DNA from: Novosphingobium sp. NDB2Meth1
GTDB taxonomy: Bacteria > Pseudomonadota > Alphaproteobacteria > Sphingomonadales > Sphingomonadaceae
Direction of reading: 5' to 3'
NCBI RefSeq assembly: GCF_900117425.1
Contig: NZ_FPEH01000016.1
Location: 1 to 64,000, forward strand
DNA length: 64,000 nt
This document shows, one piece after another, positions 8,056-16,077 of this stretch (its first letter is position 1; every line of letters starts with the position of its first letter). The notes under the pieces are model-generated. The model searched no databases. It saw nothing but the letters and a program-made list of their open reading frames with translations, and had not been told where the DNA came from. The position numbers were made by a program, and so were the translations under genes.

Positions 8056-10515
8056 TCAGAAGTCGAGCTTGAGCGAAGCCGAGATCGTGCGACCGTTGAT
8101 CGAGCGGGCGCGGACGATGCCGTTGCCCGGGATCGCGCCTTCTTCGGCCTCGGTGAAGCCGAAAGTGTCGAACAGATTGTTGGCGTTGACCGAAACCTGC
8201 ACGCGCTTCAGCGGGCGGACCGCGACGAAGGCGTTGACCTGCGCGAAGGCGGGCAGCTTCAGCAGGTTGCTGTCCTGCGTGTAGCTCGAGGTCGTGCCGA
8301 CAACGCTGCCGCCGATCGAGAACAGATCGGTGTTGTAGGTCGGCGCGAAGCGGTAGATGAACTCGGCCTGGCGGCGCGGACGGTTGCCGATCACGGTCGC
8401 GTCGAGCGACTTGATGATCTTGGCATTGGTCCAGGTGCCGCTCGCGTTCAGCGAGAAGTCGCCGATGCGGTAGGCGCCTTCGAGTTCGATACCATAGGCG
8501 CGGTAGGTGTTGGCGCTCGAGCGTTGCGTGGTCGCTTCGTAGTTCTGTTCCTCGGTCTTGGCCCAGAACGCGGTACCATAGAGCGCGAGGCCGCCCGACT
8601 GGTACTTCACACCCGCTTCGGCTTGGCGGACGAAGTCGACCGGGCGCGCACCGGGGAGCAGGGCGCCGGAAGTCGGGCTGGTGTTGCCGCCGAACACGAA
8701 GCGATCGGCATTGGCACGGCCGCCGCGGCTGTAGCGCGCGAAGACCGATAGATCGTTCGCGAGGCGATAGTTGGCGCCGAACGAGTACGACCAGTAATTG
8801 TAGTTGTAGTTGACCGGGCGCTGGGCATTCAGCGGCAGGATCGTCGTCTTCGATTCCGGCACCGAGATCACGCCGTTGCCATCGACATCGGTCGGCACGA
8901 CAGGGCCGTCACCCGCGACATAGCCGCGCGCATTGCCGGCGTCGTAGCGCAAGCTGCCGTCGACGGTGAACTTGCCGCTGTTGTAGCTGGCGGCGAAGTA
9001 GGGCGCGTTGGTATCGAAATCGAGGTTGTAGGTGCGGCGGCAGCAGTTGCCGAAGAACGAGGCACCGTACGACACGAGCCCGCCATCGGTCTGGAGCGCG
9101 CCGGCGGCGTTGCGGACGTCGATGAGCGCGGCGTTGTCACCCTTCGCTTCGAGCAGGTAGGAAGACCACAGCCAGTCCATGTTGATCGTCTGGCGCGACT
9201 TGTAGAAGCCGGCGGTGAGATCGAGCGAACCGCTGCCGAGATTGAACTTGCGGTTGATCTTCAGGTCGTTGGTGATGTTGTCGAGGCTGCGCAGCTTGGT
9301 GTTGAACAGCACGATGTTGATCGCATAGGCGCCGGCGGGGACGGCCTGACCCGCGTTGGGACCGTTGGCGAAGACCGCCGTCGCGCCCGCGCCGCCGATG
9401 CCGGTGGCAAGGTTGCCAATGGTGTCCGCGCCCGCCGGGAACGGCGAGTTGAAGCCACCCGAGATATTGGCGTAGCGGAACTTGTCGTTGACGGTCCAGC
9501 CATCGGCGACGTCGAACTGCGTCTCGAAGCCGATCGACTTCACGAGCGGGCGCATGCCGTCGCGGATGTCGTCAACCTGGCGGTTGTTCTGGCCATCGAG
9601 CGTCACCGCGCGGGTGAAGAAGGCGCTGTGGATGGTGTCGTTGTTGGGGCTGAGGCCCGGCAGGGCTTGGTAATTCGGGTTGGCATTGGTACCGGTCACG
9701 CGGACCGGGCTCGGCAGGTAGCCGATGGCGCGGTCGTCGAGGTACTTGAAGTTCAGGCGGAAGAAGCCGCCGTCGAAGGTCTTGGTGATGTTGCCCTTGA
9801 TCTGGCCGCCCTTGTTGCCATCATAACCGGCACGGCGCGGGCCTTCGCCGACGCGGTAGAAACCGCCGACGTGGTAGCTCAGGGTGTCGCTCAGCTTGCC
9901 GCCGTAATCGGCATCGATGCGATATTCGCCGTAGTCGAGGCCGACGGTGCCCTGGATCGAGCCGCCTTCCTGGTTGCCGGTCTTCGAGATCAGGTTGATC
10001 ACGCCGCCGGGCGAGTTCGAAGCGAAGGTCGAGGCCGAGCCGCCACGGACCGCTTCGACGCGGGCGACGTTGAAATCGGCGCGGAGGAAGATGTCGGCGT
10101 TGCCGAACGCGATGTCGCCGAATTCGAGGATCGGGAGGCCGTCTTCCTGCAGCTGGAGGAACTTGGCACCGCCGGTCGAGATCGGGATACCGCGGACCTG
10201 GATGTTGGCGTTGCCTTCACCACCCGACGATTCCGAGCGGATGCCCGGCAGGCTGCGGAACAGTTCGGCGGCGGAGCGCGGCGCGGCGGCGGCGATCGTC
10301 TCGGCATTGAGCGAGCTGACCGAGACCGAGCTGTCGAGCTTGTTGGCGCTGCGAGCGACGGCGGTGACGACGATCTCGGCATCGCTGGCGGGTGCTTCGG
10401 CGGCGGTGGCAGCAGCATCTTCAGCGCAGGCAGGCGCGGCAAGGCCGGCGACGGCGAGTGCGAGGATTGATGCACACGATTGAATCGCGCGATAAGAATT
10501 GAACGTCTGCTTCAC
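8056..10515 (-). CDS. TonB-dependent outer-membrane receptor, probably for sucrose
   Basis: 819 residues from GTG 10515, which has GGGAGAG 7 bases upstream; the longer frame to 10632 lacks an RBS. The N-terminus (KQTFNSYRAIQ then a hydrophobic stretch ending PACAEDA) is a signal peptide. The plug domain follows, with VRGIPIS and the NSPGGVINLISKTG segment, then a 22-strand barrel ending in the OMP-type SASLKLDF with terminal Phe. There is no STN signalling domain. The locus context suggests sucrose uptake like SuxA, energised by TonB-ExbBD. Transcription probably starts beyond the operator at 10624-10645. Confidence 0.92.
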   Translation of the reverse strand: MKQTFNSYRAIQSCASILALAVAGLAAPACAEDAAATAAEAPASDAEIVVTAVARSANKLDSSVSVSSLNAETIAAAAPRSAAELFRSLPGIRSESSGGEGNANIQVRGIPISTGGAKFLQLQEDGLPILEFGDIAFGNADIFLRADFNVARVEAVRGGSASTFASNSPGGVINLISKTGNQEGGSIQGTVGLDYGEYRIDADYGGKLSDTLSYHVGGFYRVGEGPRRAGYDGNKGGQIKGNITKTFDGGFFRLNFKYLDDRAIGYLPSPVRVTGTNANPNYQALPGLSPNNDTIHSAFFTRAVTLDGQNNRQVDDIRDGMRPLVKSIGFETQFDVADGWTVNDKFRYANISGGFNSPFPAGADTIGNLATGIGGAGATAVFANGPNAGQAVPAGAYAINIVLFNTKLRSLDNITNDLKINRKFNLGSGSLDLTAGFYKSRQTINMDWLWSSYLLEAKGDNAALIDVRNAAGALQTDGGLVSYGASFFGNCCRRTYNLDFDTNAPYFAASYNSGKFTVDGSLRYDAGNARGYVAGDGPVVPTDVDGNGVISVPESKTTILPLNAQRPVNYNYNYWSYSFGANYRLANDLSVFARYSRGGRANADRFVFGGNTSPTSGALLPGARPVDFVRQAEAGVKYQSGGLALYGTAFWAKTEEQNYEATTQRSSANTYRAYGIELEGAYRIGDFSLNASGTWTNAKIIKSLDATVIGNRPRRQAEFIYRFAPTYNTDLFSIGGSVVGTTSSYTQDSNLLKLPAFAQVNAFVAVRPLKRVQVSVNANNLFDTFGFTEAEEGAIPGNGIVRARSINGRTISASLKLDF

Positions 10516-10623
10516 AGGTCTCTCCCTTGTGCGTGCACTTTTGTGCCAACGTCGGCAGCGAATCGAGCCATCGATGCGCTTTCTTTGCGCTCCACTCGCA
10601 AATGAGCGGAGCATCTGCAAGGT

Positions 10624-10645
10624 GTAATGCAAGCGATTGAATCAA
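10624..10645. promoter_or_regulatory. second LacI-type operator copy, upstream of the TonB receptor
   Basis: The right half CGATTGAATCAA is identical to the operator at 3268-3289 and the left half is degenerate, with 17 of 22 bases matching overall. It lies 109-130 bases before the receptor GTG. This supports co-regulation of outer- and inner-membrane sugar uptake. Confidence 0.55.
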
Positions 10646-10740
10646 GTTTAGCACGGGAACGGCAAACCTGTGTCTTCCATGTCACGCCTGAATCGACTGC
10701 CCTCTGCAAGCGCTCCGATACTCCGTAGACCAACGCCCCT

Positions 10741-10758
10741 CTTGACGTTTACGTAAAG
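10741..10758. promoter_or_regulatory. TTTACGTAAA palindrome in the acyl-CoA dehydrogenase promoter
   Basis: CTTGACGTTTACGTAAAG contains a perfect 10-bp palindrome directly after a TTGACG that could be a -35 element, about 100 bases before the dehydrogenase ATG. It resembles from memory the MerR-type LiuR sites upstream of acyl-CoA catabolism genes. No convincing -10 at 17-19 bases was found. Confidence 0.35.
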
Positions 10759-10855
10759 TGGAAGGATGGAGGGTACAGGAGACCGGATGCGTGGCTGCGC
10801 GCCGAGTCCCGTCGTTTCGCGGCCTTCAAGGCCTTGAATATAAAGGGAGAGCATC

Positions 10856-12049
10856 ATGGATCTTGAGTTCAGCCCCGAGGACCTCGCGTTCCGCGACGAG
10901 GTGCGCGCGTTCATCGCCGAGAACTATCCGGCCGAACTGCGCGGCAAGCAGGACGAAGGCGACGAACTTTCGAAGGAAGACTTCCTCTCGTGGCACAAGG
11001 TGCTGGCGAAGAAGGGCTGGGTCGCCCCTGCATGGCCGGTCGAATACGGCGGCACCGGCTGGACGGCGACGCAGCGCTACATCTGGTCCGAGGAGACCGC
11101 GCGCGCGGACTGCATCCGCCTGATGCCCTTCGGCCTCTCGATGGTCGGCCCGGTGATCTACACCTTCGGTACGCCCGAGCAGAAGGCCAGGTTCCTCCCC
11201 CGCATCCTGTCGGGCGAGGACTGGTGGTGCCAGGGTTACTCGGAACCGGGTTCGGGCTCCGACCTCGCCTCGCTGCGGACCAAGGCGGTGCGCGACGGCG
11301 ATCACTATGTCGTCAACGGCCAGAAGACCTGGACGACGATGGCGCAGCACGCCGATTGGGGCTTCTTCCTCGTCCGTACCGATCCCGATGCCAAGCAGCA
11401 GGAAGGCATCAGCTTCCTCCTGGTCGACATGAAGACGCCGGGCATCGAAGTGCGCCCGATCATCACGCTGGGCGGCGAGCACGAAGTCAACGAAGTGTGG
11501 CTCGAAGACGTGCGCGTGCCGGTGGAGAACCGCGTCTACGAAGAGAACAAGGGCTGGACTTGCGCCAAGTTCCTGCTGGCCCACGAGCGCACCGGGATCG
11601 CGGGGGTCGCGGCTTCGAAGCGCGGGATCGAGAAGGTGAAGACCATCGCGCGGGCGGAGATGGACGGCGACAAGCCGCTGATCGCCAACGCCTTCTTCAA
11701 GCGGAAGATCGCGGAGCTGGAAATGGACCTCACCGCGCTCGAGTTCACCGAACTGCGCAGCCTCGCTGGTGAGAGCGCCGGCAAGGGCCCGGGGCCGGAA
11801 TCGAGCCTGCTCAAGATCAAGGGTTCGGAAATCCAGCAGCGCCTGACCGAGCTGACCCTGGAAGCGGTGGGCCACTACGGCGCGCCCTACTTCCGCGGCT
11901 TCGGGGAAGGCGACAACGAGCACCCGATCGGTCCGGACTACGCGCACCGCGCCGCGCCGACCTATTTCAACACCCGCAAGACGACGATCTACGGTGGCTC
12001 CAACGAGATCCAGCGCAACATCATCGCCAAGATGGTGCTGGGGCTCTGA
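10856..12049 (+). CDS. acyl-CoA dehydrogenase, large partner (PimC/FadE-like)
   Basis: 397 residues; the N-terminal, middle (GYSEPGSGSDLASL, about 127-140) and C-terminal domains of FAD-dependent acyl-CoA dehydrogenases are all present. At the C-terminal position where medium-chain enzymes carry the catalytic Glu (YEGT) this protein has YGGSNEIQRNI. A Glu in LLAHERTGIAG (Glu244) lies where isovaleryl-CoA dehydrogenase has its catalytic Glu, so the base is probably moved to helix G. It is followed by a second, smaller dehydrogenase, suggesting a two-subunit enzyme like PimCD or the mycobacterial FadE pairs. Substrate is unknown. Confidence 0.88.
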   Translation: MDLEFSPEDLAFRDEVRAFIAENYPAELRGKQDEGDELSKEDFLSWHKVLAKKGWVAPAWPVEYGGTGWTATQRYIWSEETARADCIRLMPFGLSMVGPVIYTFGTPEQKARFLPRILSGEDWWCQGYSEPGSGSDLASLRTKAVRDGDHYVVNGQKTWTTMAQHADWGFFLVRTDPDAKQQEGISFLLVDMKTPGIEVRPIITLGGEHEVNEVWLEDVRVPVENRVYEENKGWTCAKFLLAHERTGIAGVAASKRGIEKVKTIARAEMDGDKPLIANAFFKRKIAELEMDLTALEFTELRSLAGESAGKGPGPESSLLKIKGSEIQQRLTELTLEAVGHYGAPYFRGFGEGDNEHPIGPDYAHRAAPTYFNTRKTTIYGGSNEIQRNIIAKMVLGL

Positions 12050-12059
12050 TTTGACATGA

Positions 12060-12093
12060 GGCCGCCGCGCAGCATGTGCCGCGGCGGCCCTTT
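12060..12093 (+). terminator. GC-rich hairpin between the two dehydrogenase genes
   Basis: A perfect 10-bp stem GGCCGCCGCG/CGCGGCGGCC with a 10-base loop is followed by CTTT. The T-run is short, so it may act as an attenuator or mRNA processing site that lowers expression of the second gene rather than as a full terminator. Confidence 0.5.
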
Positions 12094-12110
12094 AGCGGGA
12101 TTTGAGGACA

Positions 12111-13241
12111 ATGGATTTCAGCTACACCGAAACGCAGGGCATGCTGCGTGACACGCTCGCGCGCTTCCTTGCCGACACCTACGATTTCGAGACGCGCAAG
12201 AAGATGCTGCTGCGCCCCGAAGGCCGCGATCCGGGCATCTGGCAGGCGCTCGCCACCGAGCTTAGCATTCTGGGCGCGCCCTTTGCCGAAGAGCATGGCG
12301 GCCTTGGCGGCGGCGCGCTCGAGAACATGATCATGATGGAAGAGCTGGGCAAGGTCATCGCGGTCGAGCCCTATCTCCAGACCGTGGTGATCGGCGGCGG
12401 TGCGATGAAGCGCGCCCCTGCCGCCATGGCCGATGCGGTGATCCCGGAGATCATCGCGGGCAATGCCGTGATCGCCTGGGCCTATGCCGAGCCGCAGGGC
12501 CGCTATGACCTGGCGAATATCCGCACGACCGCGAAGGCGGACGGCGCGGGCTTCGTGCTTTCGGGCCACAAGGCGGTGGTCTATGCCGCGCCCTGGGCGA
12601 CGCACTTGCTCGTGACCGCGCGCACCGGCGGGAGCCAGCGCGAGCGGGAGGGCGTCGAGCTGTTCCTGATCGATGCCAGCCTGCCCGGCATCGTGCGGCG
12701 CGACTACCCTTGCGTCGACGGCTTCCAGGCGAGCGAAGTCTACTTCGAGAACGTCGCGATCCCGGGCGATGCACATATCCCGGGCGGCATCGACCTGATC
12801 GAACTGCTGGCGGACGAAGCCACCATGGCGATCTGCGGCGAAGCCTGCGGGGTGAGCCGCAAGCTGCACGAGGGCACGCTCGACTACATCAAGCAGCGCA
12901 AGCAGTTCGGCCAGCCGATCGGCAAGTTCCAGGTGCTGCAGCACCGCATGGCCGACATCTTTATCGAGGTGGAGCAGATCGCCTCGATGGCGCTGATGGG
13001 CACCTTGAAGCTCGATCTGCCTTCGGACGAGCGCAAGGCGGCGGTAAGCCTCGCCAAGGCGAAGGTCGCGCGTTCGATCAACTTCGTCGGGCAGAACGCG
13101 ATCCAGACCCACGGCGGCATCGGCATCACCGTGGAACTGGCTATCGGCCACTACTTCAAGCGCGGCACGATGATCGAGAACCAGTTCGGCTCGGCCGACT
13201 TCCACCTTGGCCGGTTCGAGGATCTGACGCTGGCGGCGTAA
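12111..13241 (+). CDS. acyl-CoA dehydrogenase, small partner (PimD/FadE-like)
   Basis: 376 residues. FAD-contact segments RKQFGQPIGKFQVLQHRMAD (about 263-282) and NAIQTHGGIGITVELAIGHYFKR are typical; the AEP segment (WAYAEPQGRYDLANI) corresponds to the substrate-binding loop but lacks the usual GSD. ATG 12111 has GAGG 4 bases upstream. It probably forms a heteromer with the preceding dehydrogenase, as in PimC/PimD (pimeloyl-CoA) or steroid-degrading FadE pairs. The two genes are 61 bases apart with a hairpin between them. Confidence 0.85.
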   Translation: MDFSYTETQGMLRDTLARFLADTYDFETRKKMLLRPEGRDPGIWQALATELSILGAPFAEEHGGLGGGALENMIMMEELGKVIAVEPYLQTVVIGGGAMKRAPAAMADAVIPEIIAGNAVIAWAYAEPQGRYDLANIRTTAKADGAGFVLSGHKAVVYAAPWATHLLVTARTGGSQREREGVELFLIDASLPGIVRRDYPCVDGFQASEVYFENVAIPGDAHIPGGIDLIELLADEATMAICGEACGVSRKLHEGTLDYIKQRKQFGQPIGKFQVLQHRMADIFIEVEQIASMALMGTLKLDLPSDERKAAVSLAKAKVARSINFVGQNAIQTHGGIGITVELAIGHYFKRGTMIENQFGSADFHLGRFEDLTLAA

Positions 13242-13259
13242 CGCAACTGCCCCTTAAAG

Positions 13260-13353
13260 CCCCTCCCCGCTCGGGGAGGGGTTGGGGAGGGGTGCCCAAG
13301 CTTTCCGGCAGGCGCCGCGCACCCCCACCCAGCCTCCCCCGAACGGGGGAGGA
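13260..13353. repeat. paired, inverted palindromic hairpin repeats (REP-like)
   Basis: The first unit is a perfect hairpin CCCCTCCCCG/CGGGGAGGGG (13260-13281) followed by a G-rich tail TTGGGGAGGGGTG. The second (about 13320-13353) is the same architecture in reverse: a C-rich tail and then a CTCCCCC/GGGGGAG hairpin. They fill the convergent gap between the dehydrogenase and nitronate monooxygenase genes. A third unit of the same type lies inside the Smr gene at 26899. Such elements recur in sphingomonad genomes and may fold both strands into transcription stops. Confidence 0.75.
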
Positions 13354-13382
13354 GCAGGTTGCGCTTGGTTGCGGGGTGGCGC

Positions 13383-14354
13383 CTACGCCATCCCCGCCAG
13401 CCGCTCGCGGATGATGCCGTTGGCCTGTGCCATGATGCGGTCGATCAGCTCCTTGCAGGTCGGGATATCGTGGATGAGGCCGGCGACCATGCCGCAGCTC
13501 CACGCGCCGGCTTCCATATCGCCTTCCATCATGATGCGCGGGTAGACCCCCGCGACTTCCTCGATGATGTCCTCGAACTTGATGTCCGCGCCGAGGCGGC
13601 GTTCTTTTTCGAGCAGGCGTTCGACGGCGGCGTTGGTGAGCACGCGTTCGGTATTGCGCAGCGGGCGCATGACGAGCCGGGTATCGAGTTCGGACGCGGC
13701 GACGAGCGCCTGCTTCACCTTTTCATGCACCGGCGCTTCCTGGGTGGCGATGAAGCGTGTGCCCATGTTGATGCCTTCCGCGCCCATGGCCAGCGCGGCG
13801 ACGAGGCTGCGGCCATCGGCCATGCCGCCCGAGGCGACGAAGGGAATCGTGAGTTCCTCGGCCGCGCGGGGGAGCAGGATGAAGTTCGGGATATCGTCTT
13901 CGCCCGGATGGCCGCCGCATTCGAAGCCGTCGACCGAGATCGCATCGCAGCCGACGTTCTGGGCCTTCACGCTGTGGCGCACCGAGGTGCACTTGTGGAT
14001 CACCTTGATCCCGGCGTCCTTGAAATAGGGGAGGAAAGGCGCGGGGTTGTTGCCCGCGGTCTCGACGATCTTGACCCCGCCTTCGATGATTGCGCGGATG
14101 TAGCCCGGGTAGTCGGGCGAATTGACCGTGGGCAGGAAGGTGAGGTTCACACCGAAGGGCTTGTCGGTCATGTCCTTGCAGCGCGCGATTTCATTGGCGA
14201 GATCGGCGGGCGTCTTCTGCGTGAGGCCGGTGATGATGCCCAGCCCGCCCGCGTTGGACACGGCGGAAGCCATCTCGGCAAAGCCGACATAGTGCATGCC
14301 GCCCTGGATGATCGGATGCTCGATGCCGAAGAGTTCGGTGATGCGGGTCTTCAT
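13383..14354 (-). CDS. nitronate monooxygenase (2-nitropropane dioxygenase family)
   Basis: 323 residues, an FMN-dependent TIM barrel. HPIIQGGMHYVGFAEMASAVSNAGGLGII is the family N-terminus, DGFECGGHPGEDD carries the conserved active-site His region, and VASGGMADGRSLVAALAMGAEGINMGTRF binds the FMN phosphate. Members oxidise alkyl nitronates; related proteins act as enoyl-ACP reductase (FabK), so the annotation is at family level. ATG 14354 begins exactly at the first strand. It lies downstream of mutM on the same strand with an 89-base gap. Confidence 0.85.
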   Translation of the reverse strand: MKTRITELFGIEHPIIQGGMHYVGFAEMASAVSNAGGLGIITGLTQKTPADLANEIARCKDMTDKPFGVNLTFLPTVNSPDYPGYIRAIIEGGVKIVETAGNNPAPFLPYFKDAGIKVIHKCTSVRHSVKAQNVGCDAISVDGFECGGHPGEDDIPNFILLPRAAEELTIPFVASGGMADGRSLVAALAMGAEGINMGTRFIATQEAPVHEKVKQALVAASELDTRLVMRPLRNTERVLTNAAVERLLEKERRLGADIKFEDIIEEVAGVYPRIMMEGDMEAGAWSCGMVAGLIHDIPTCKELIDRIMAQANGIIRERLAGMA

Positions 14355-14443
14355 GGGTGCCTTGATCCTCTCGGTCGTTGTTGTCCGCGTTGCGGGTCGC
14401 AGGAAAGGCAAGTTTGGCCCGCCGCGCAAGAGGGGCTGCGCTG

Positions 14444-15256
14444 CTATTTCTGGCAGGAAGCACAGAAGAACGTTGAGCGCCCGCCCTGCACCAGCCGCTG
14501 CACCGGCTTGCCGCAGGCGCAGGGATCGCCCTCGCGGCCATAGACGCGCCAATCCTTGGCAAAATAGCCCAGTTCGCCGTCGGGCCGGACATAATCACGC
14601 AAGGTGGAGCCGCCTGCGCGAATCGCTTCCTCGAGCACGGCGCGGATTTCCGGCACGAGGCGGTTCAGCGCGGCGCGGCTGACTTTGCCCGCCTCGCGCT
14701 CCGGGTGGATCTTGGCGCGGTGGAGCGCCTCGCAGACATAGATATTGCCGAGCCCGGCGACGATCTGCTGGTCGAGCAGGAGCAGCTTCACGGCGGCAAA
14801 GCGGTCCTTAAAGGCCTTGGCGAGATGCGCGGCCGTCAGGCCCGGACCGAGTGGTTCGGGCCCCATGGCGGCAAACTGCGGCCACTCTTCCAGCGCGGCG
14901 GTATCGACGAGATCGACCGAGCCGAACCGGCGTGCGTCGTTCAGCGCCAAGGTGCGCCCTGCCCCGGTCTCGATCACCAGATGATCGTGCTTGCCGATTT
15001 CCTCGGGATCGATTCGCCAGCGCCCGCTCATGCCGAGGTGGAACACCATCGTCTGCCCGCGATCGACATGGATCAGTCCGTATTTGGCGCGGCGGCCAAG
15101 CCCCGTCACCCGCGCGCCGGTCAGCGCCTGCACCAGCTCCGGCGGAAATGGGCGGCGCAGGTCTGCGCGGCGGGTCTCGATACGGGCGATCACCTGCCCA
15201 TCGAGGACATGGGCGAGGCCGCGGACGGTGGTTTCTACCTCTGGCAATTCAGGCAT
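14444..15256 (-). CDS. mutM: formamidopyrimidine-DNA glycosylase (Fpg/MutM)
   Basis: 270 residues. Catalytic Pro2-Glu3 (MPELPEVET), Lys58 in GRRAKYG, the helix-two-turn-helix (LLLDQQIVAGLGNIYVCE) and a C-terminal zinc finger C-A-C-G-K...C-A-S-C are all present. It removes 8-oxoguanine and ring-opened purines in base excision repair, with AP-lyase activity. It is divergent from ubiE across 59 bases. Confidence 0.97.
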   Translation of the reverse strand: MPELPEVETTVRGLAHVLDGQVIARIETRRADLRRPFPPELVQALTGARVTGLGRRAKYGLIHVDRGQTMVFHLGMSGRWRIDPEEIGKHDHLVIETGAGRTLALNDARRFGSVDLVDTAALEEWPQFAAMGPEPLGPGLTAAHLAKAFKDRFAAVKLLLLDQQIVAGLGNIYVCEALHRAKIHPEREAGKVSRAALNRLVPEIRAVLEEAIRAGGSTLRDYVRPDGELGYFAKDWRVYGREGDPCACGKPVQRLVQGGRSTFFCASCQK

Positions 15257-15315
15257 GGCTCTGTGCCCCTAACAGGCTTTGCGGTTGCGGCAATTCCCAC
15301 GTAAAGGCGCGTGTC

Positions 15316-16068
15316 ATGACCGACGCAACCGCTGCCGAGCCCGAAACCGTCTCCTTCGGCTATGAGGAGGTGACCCCGGAAGAGAAGACCGAGCGCGTGG
15401 GCGCGGTGTTTTCCTCCGTCGCCAAGAACTATGACCGGATGAACGACGCCATGTCGGCGGGCATGCACCGGCTGTGGAAGGACCGCTTCGTGCGCCGGGT
15501 CAAGCCGCGCAGCGGAGAGGCGATCCTCGACATGGCGGGCGGCACCGGCGACATCGCCTTTCGCATGGCGCGCCATGGCGCGGAGATCACGGTCTCGGAC
15601 ATCAACCAGGACATGCTCGATGTCGGCATCGAACGCGCCGAAAAGCAGGGCATTCAAGGCCTGACCTGGTCGCGCCAGAACGCCGAGGAGCTGACCTTCG
15701 GCGACAAGACCTTCAACGCCTACACGATCGCGTTCGGCATCCGGAATGTGACCCGGATCGACAAGGCGCTGGCCGAAGCACACCGCGTGCTGAAGCCCGG
15801 CGGGCGGTTCTTCGTGCTCGAGTTCTCGACCACCGAATGGCCGGGCTTTGCCGAGGCCTACGACTTCTATTCGCACCGGATCGTGCCGCAGTTGGGCCAG
15901 ATGATCGCAGGCGATGCCGATTCGTATCGCTACCTGATCGAATCGATCCGCCGCTTCCCCAAGATGCGCGAATTCGAGGGCATGATCCGCAGCGCTGGTT
16001 TCCGCCACACAAAGGTCGAGCCGATTCTGGGCGGCGCAGTCGCGATCCATTCGGGCTGGAAGATCTAG
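15316..16068 (+). CDS. ubiE: ubiquinone/menaquinone C-methyltransferase UbiE
   Basis: 250 residues. FGYEEVTPEEKTERVGAVFSSVAKNYDRMND is the family N-terminus, ILDMAGGTGDIAFRMA the SAM-binding motif I, and FGIRNVTRIDKALAE and VLKPGGRFFVLEFS are later signatures. It methylates the benzoquinol ring (2-polyprenyl-6-methoxy-1,4-benzoquinol) in ubiquinone synthesis. ATG 15316 follows AAAGG. It is 9 bases upstream of ubiB, an arrangement common in alphaproteobacteria. Confidence 0.96.
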   Translation: MTDATAAEPETVSFGYEEVTPEEKTERVGAVFSSVAKNYDRMNDAMSAGMHRLWKDRFVRRVKPRSGEAILDMAGGTGDIAFRMARHGAEITVSDINQDMLDVGIERAEKQGIQGLTWSRQNAEELTFGDKTFNAYTIAFGIRNVTRIDKALAEAHRVLKPGGRFFVLEFSTTEWPGFAEAYDFYSHRIVPQLGQMIAGDADSYRYLIESIRRFPKMREFEGMIRSAGFRHTKVEPILGGAVAIHSGWKI

Positions 16069-16077
16069 GACCGGCCC

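Larger units (their letters stand above)
10516..10855. other. 340-base divergent control region between the TonB receptor and an acyl-CoA dehydrogenase gene
   Basis: No gene is visible here. It contains the receptor RBS and 5' leader, the LacI-type site at 10624-10645, and a TTTACGTAAA palindrome at 10748-10757 next to TTGACG, which faces the dehydrogenase gene. Confidence 0.6.

Noticed and set aside
10466-10486. Third partial LacI-type half-site (CGATTGAATC) inside the TonB signal-peptide coding region
   Set aside because: Only one half matches and it is inside coding sequence; it may be an auxiliary site but is not supported on its own.
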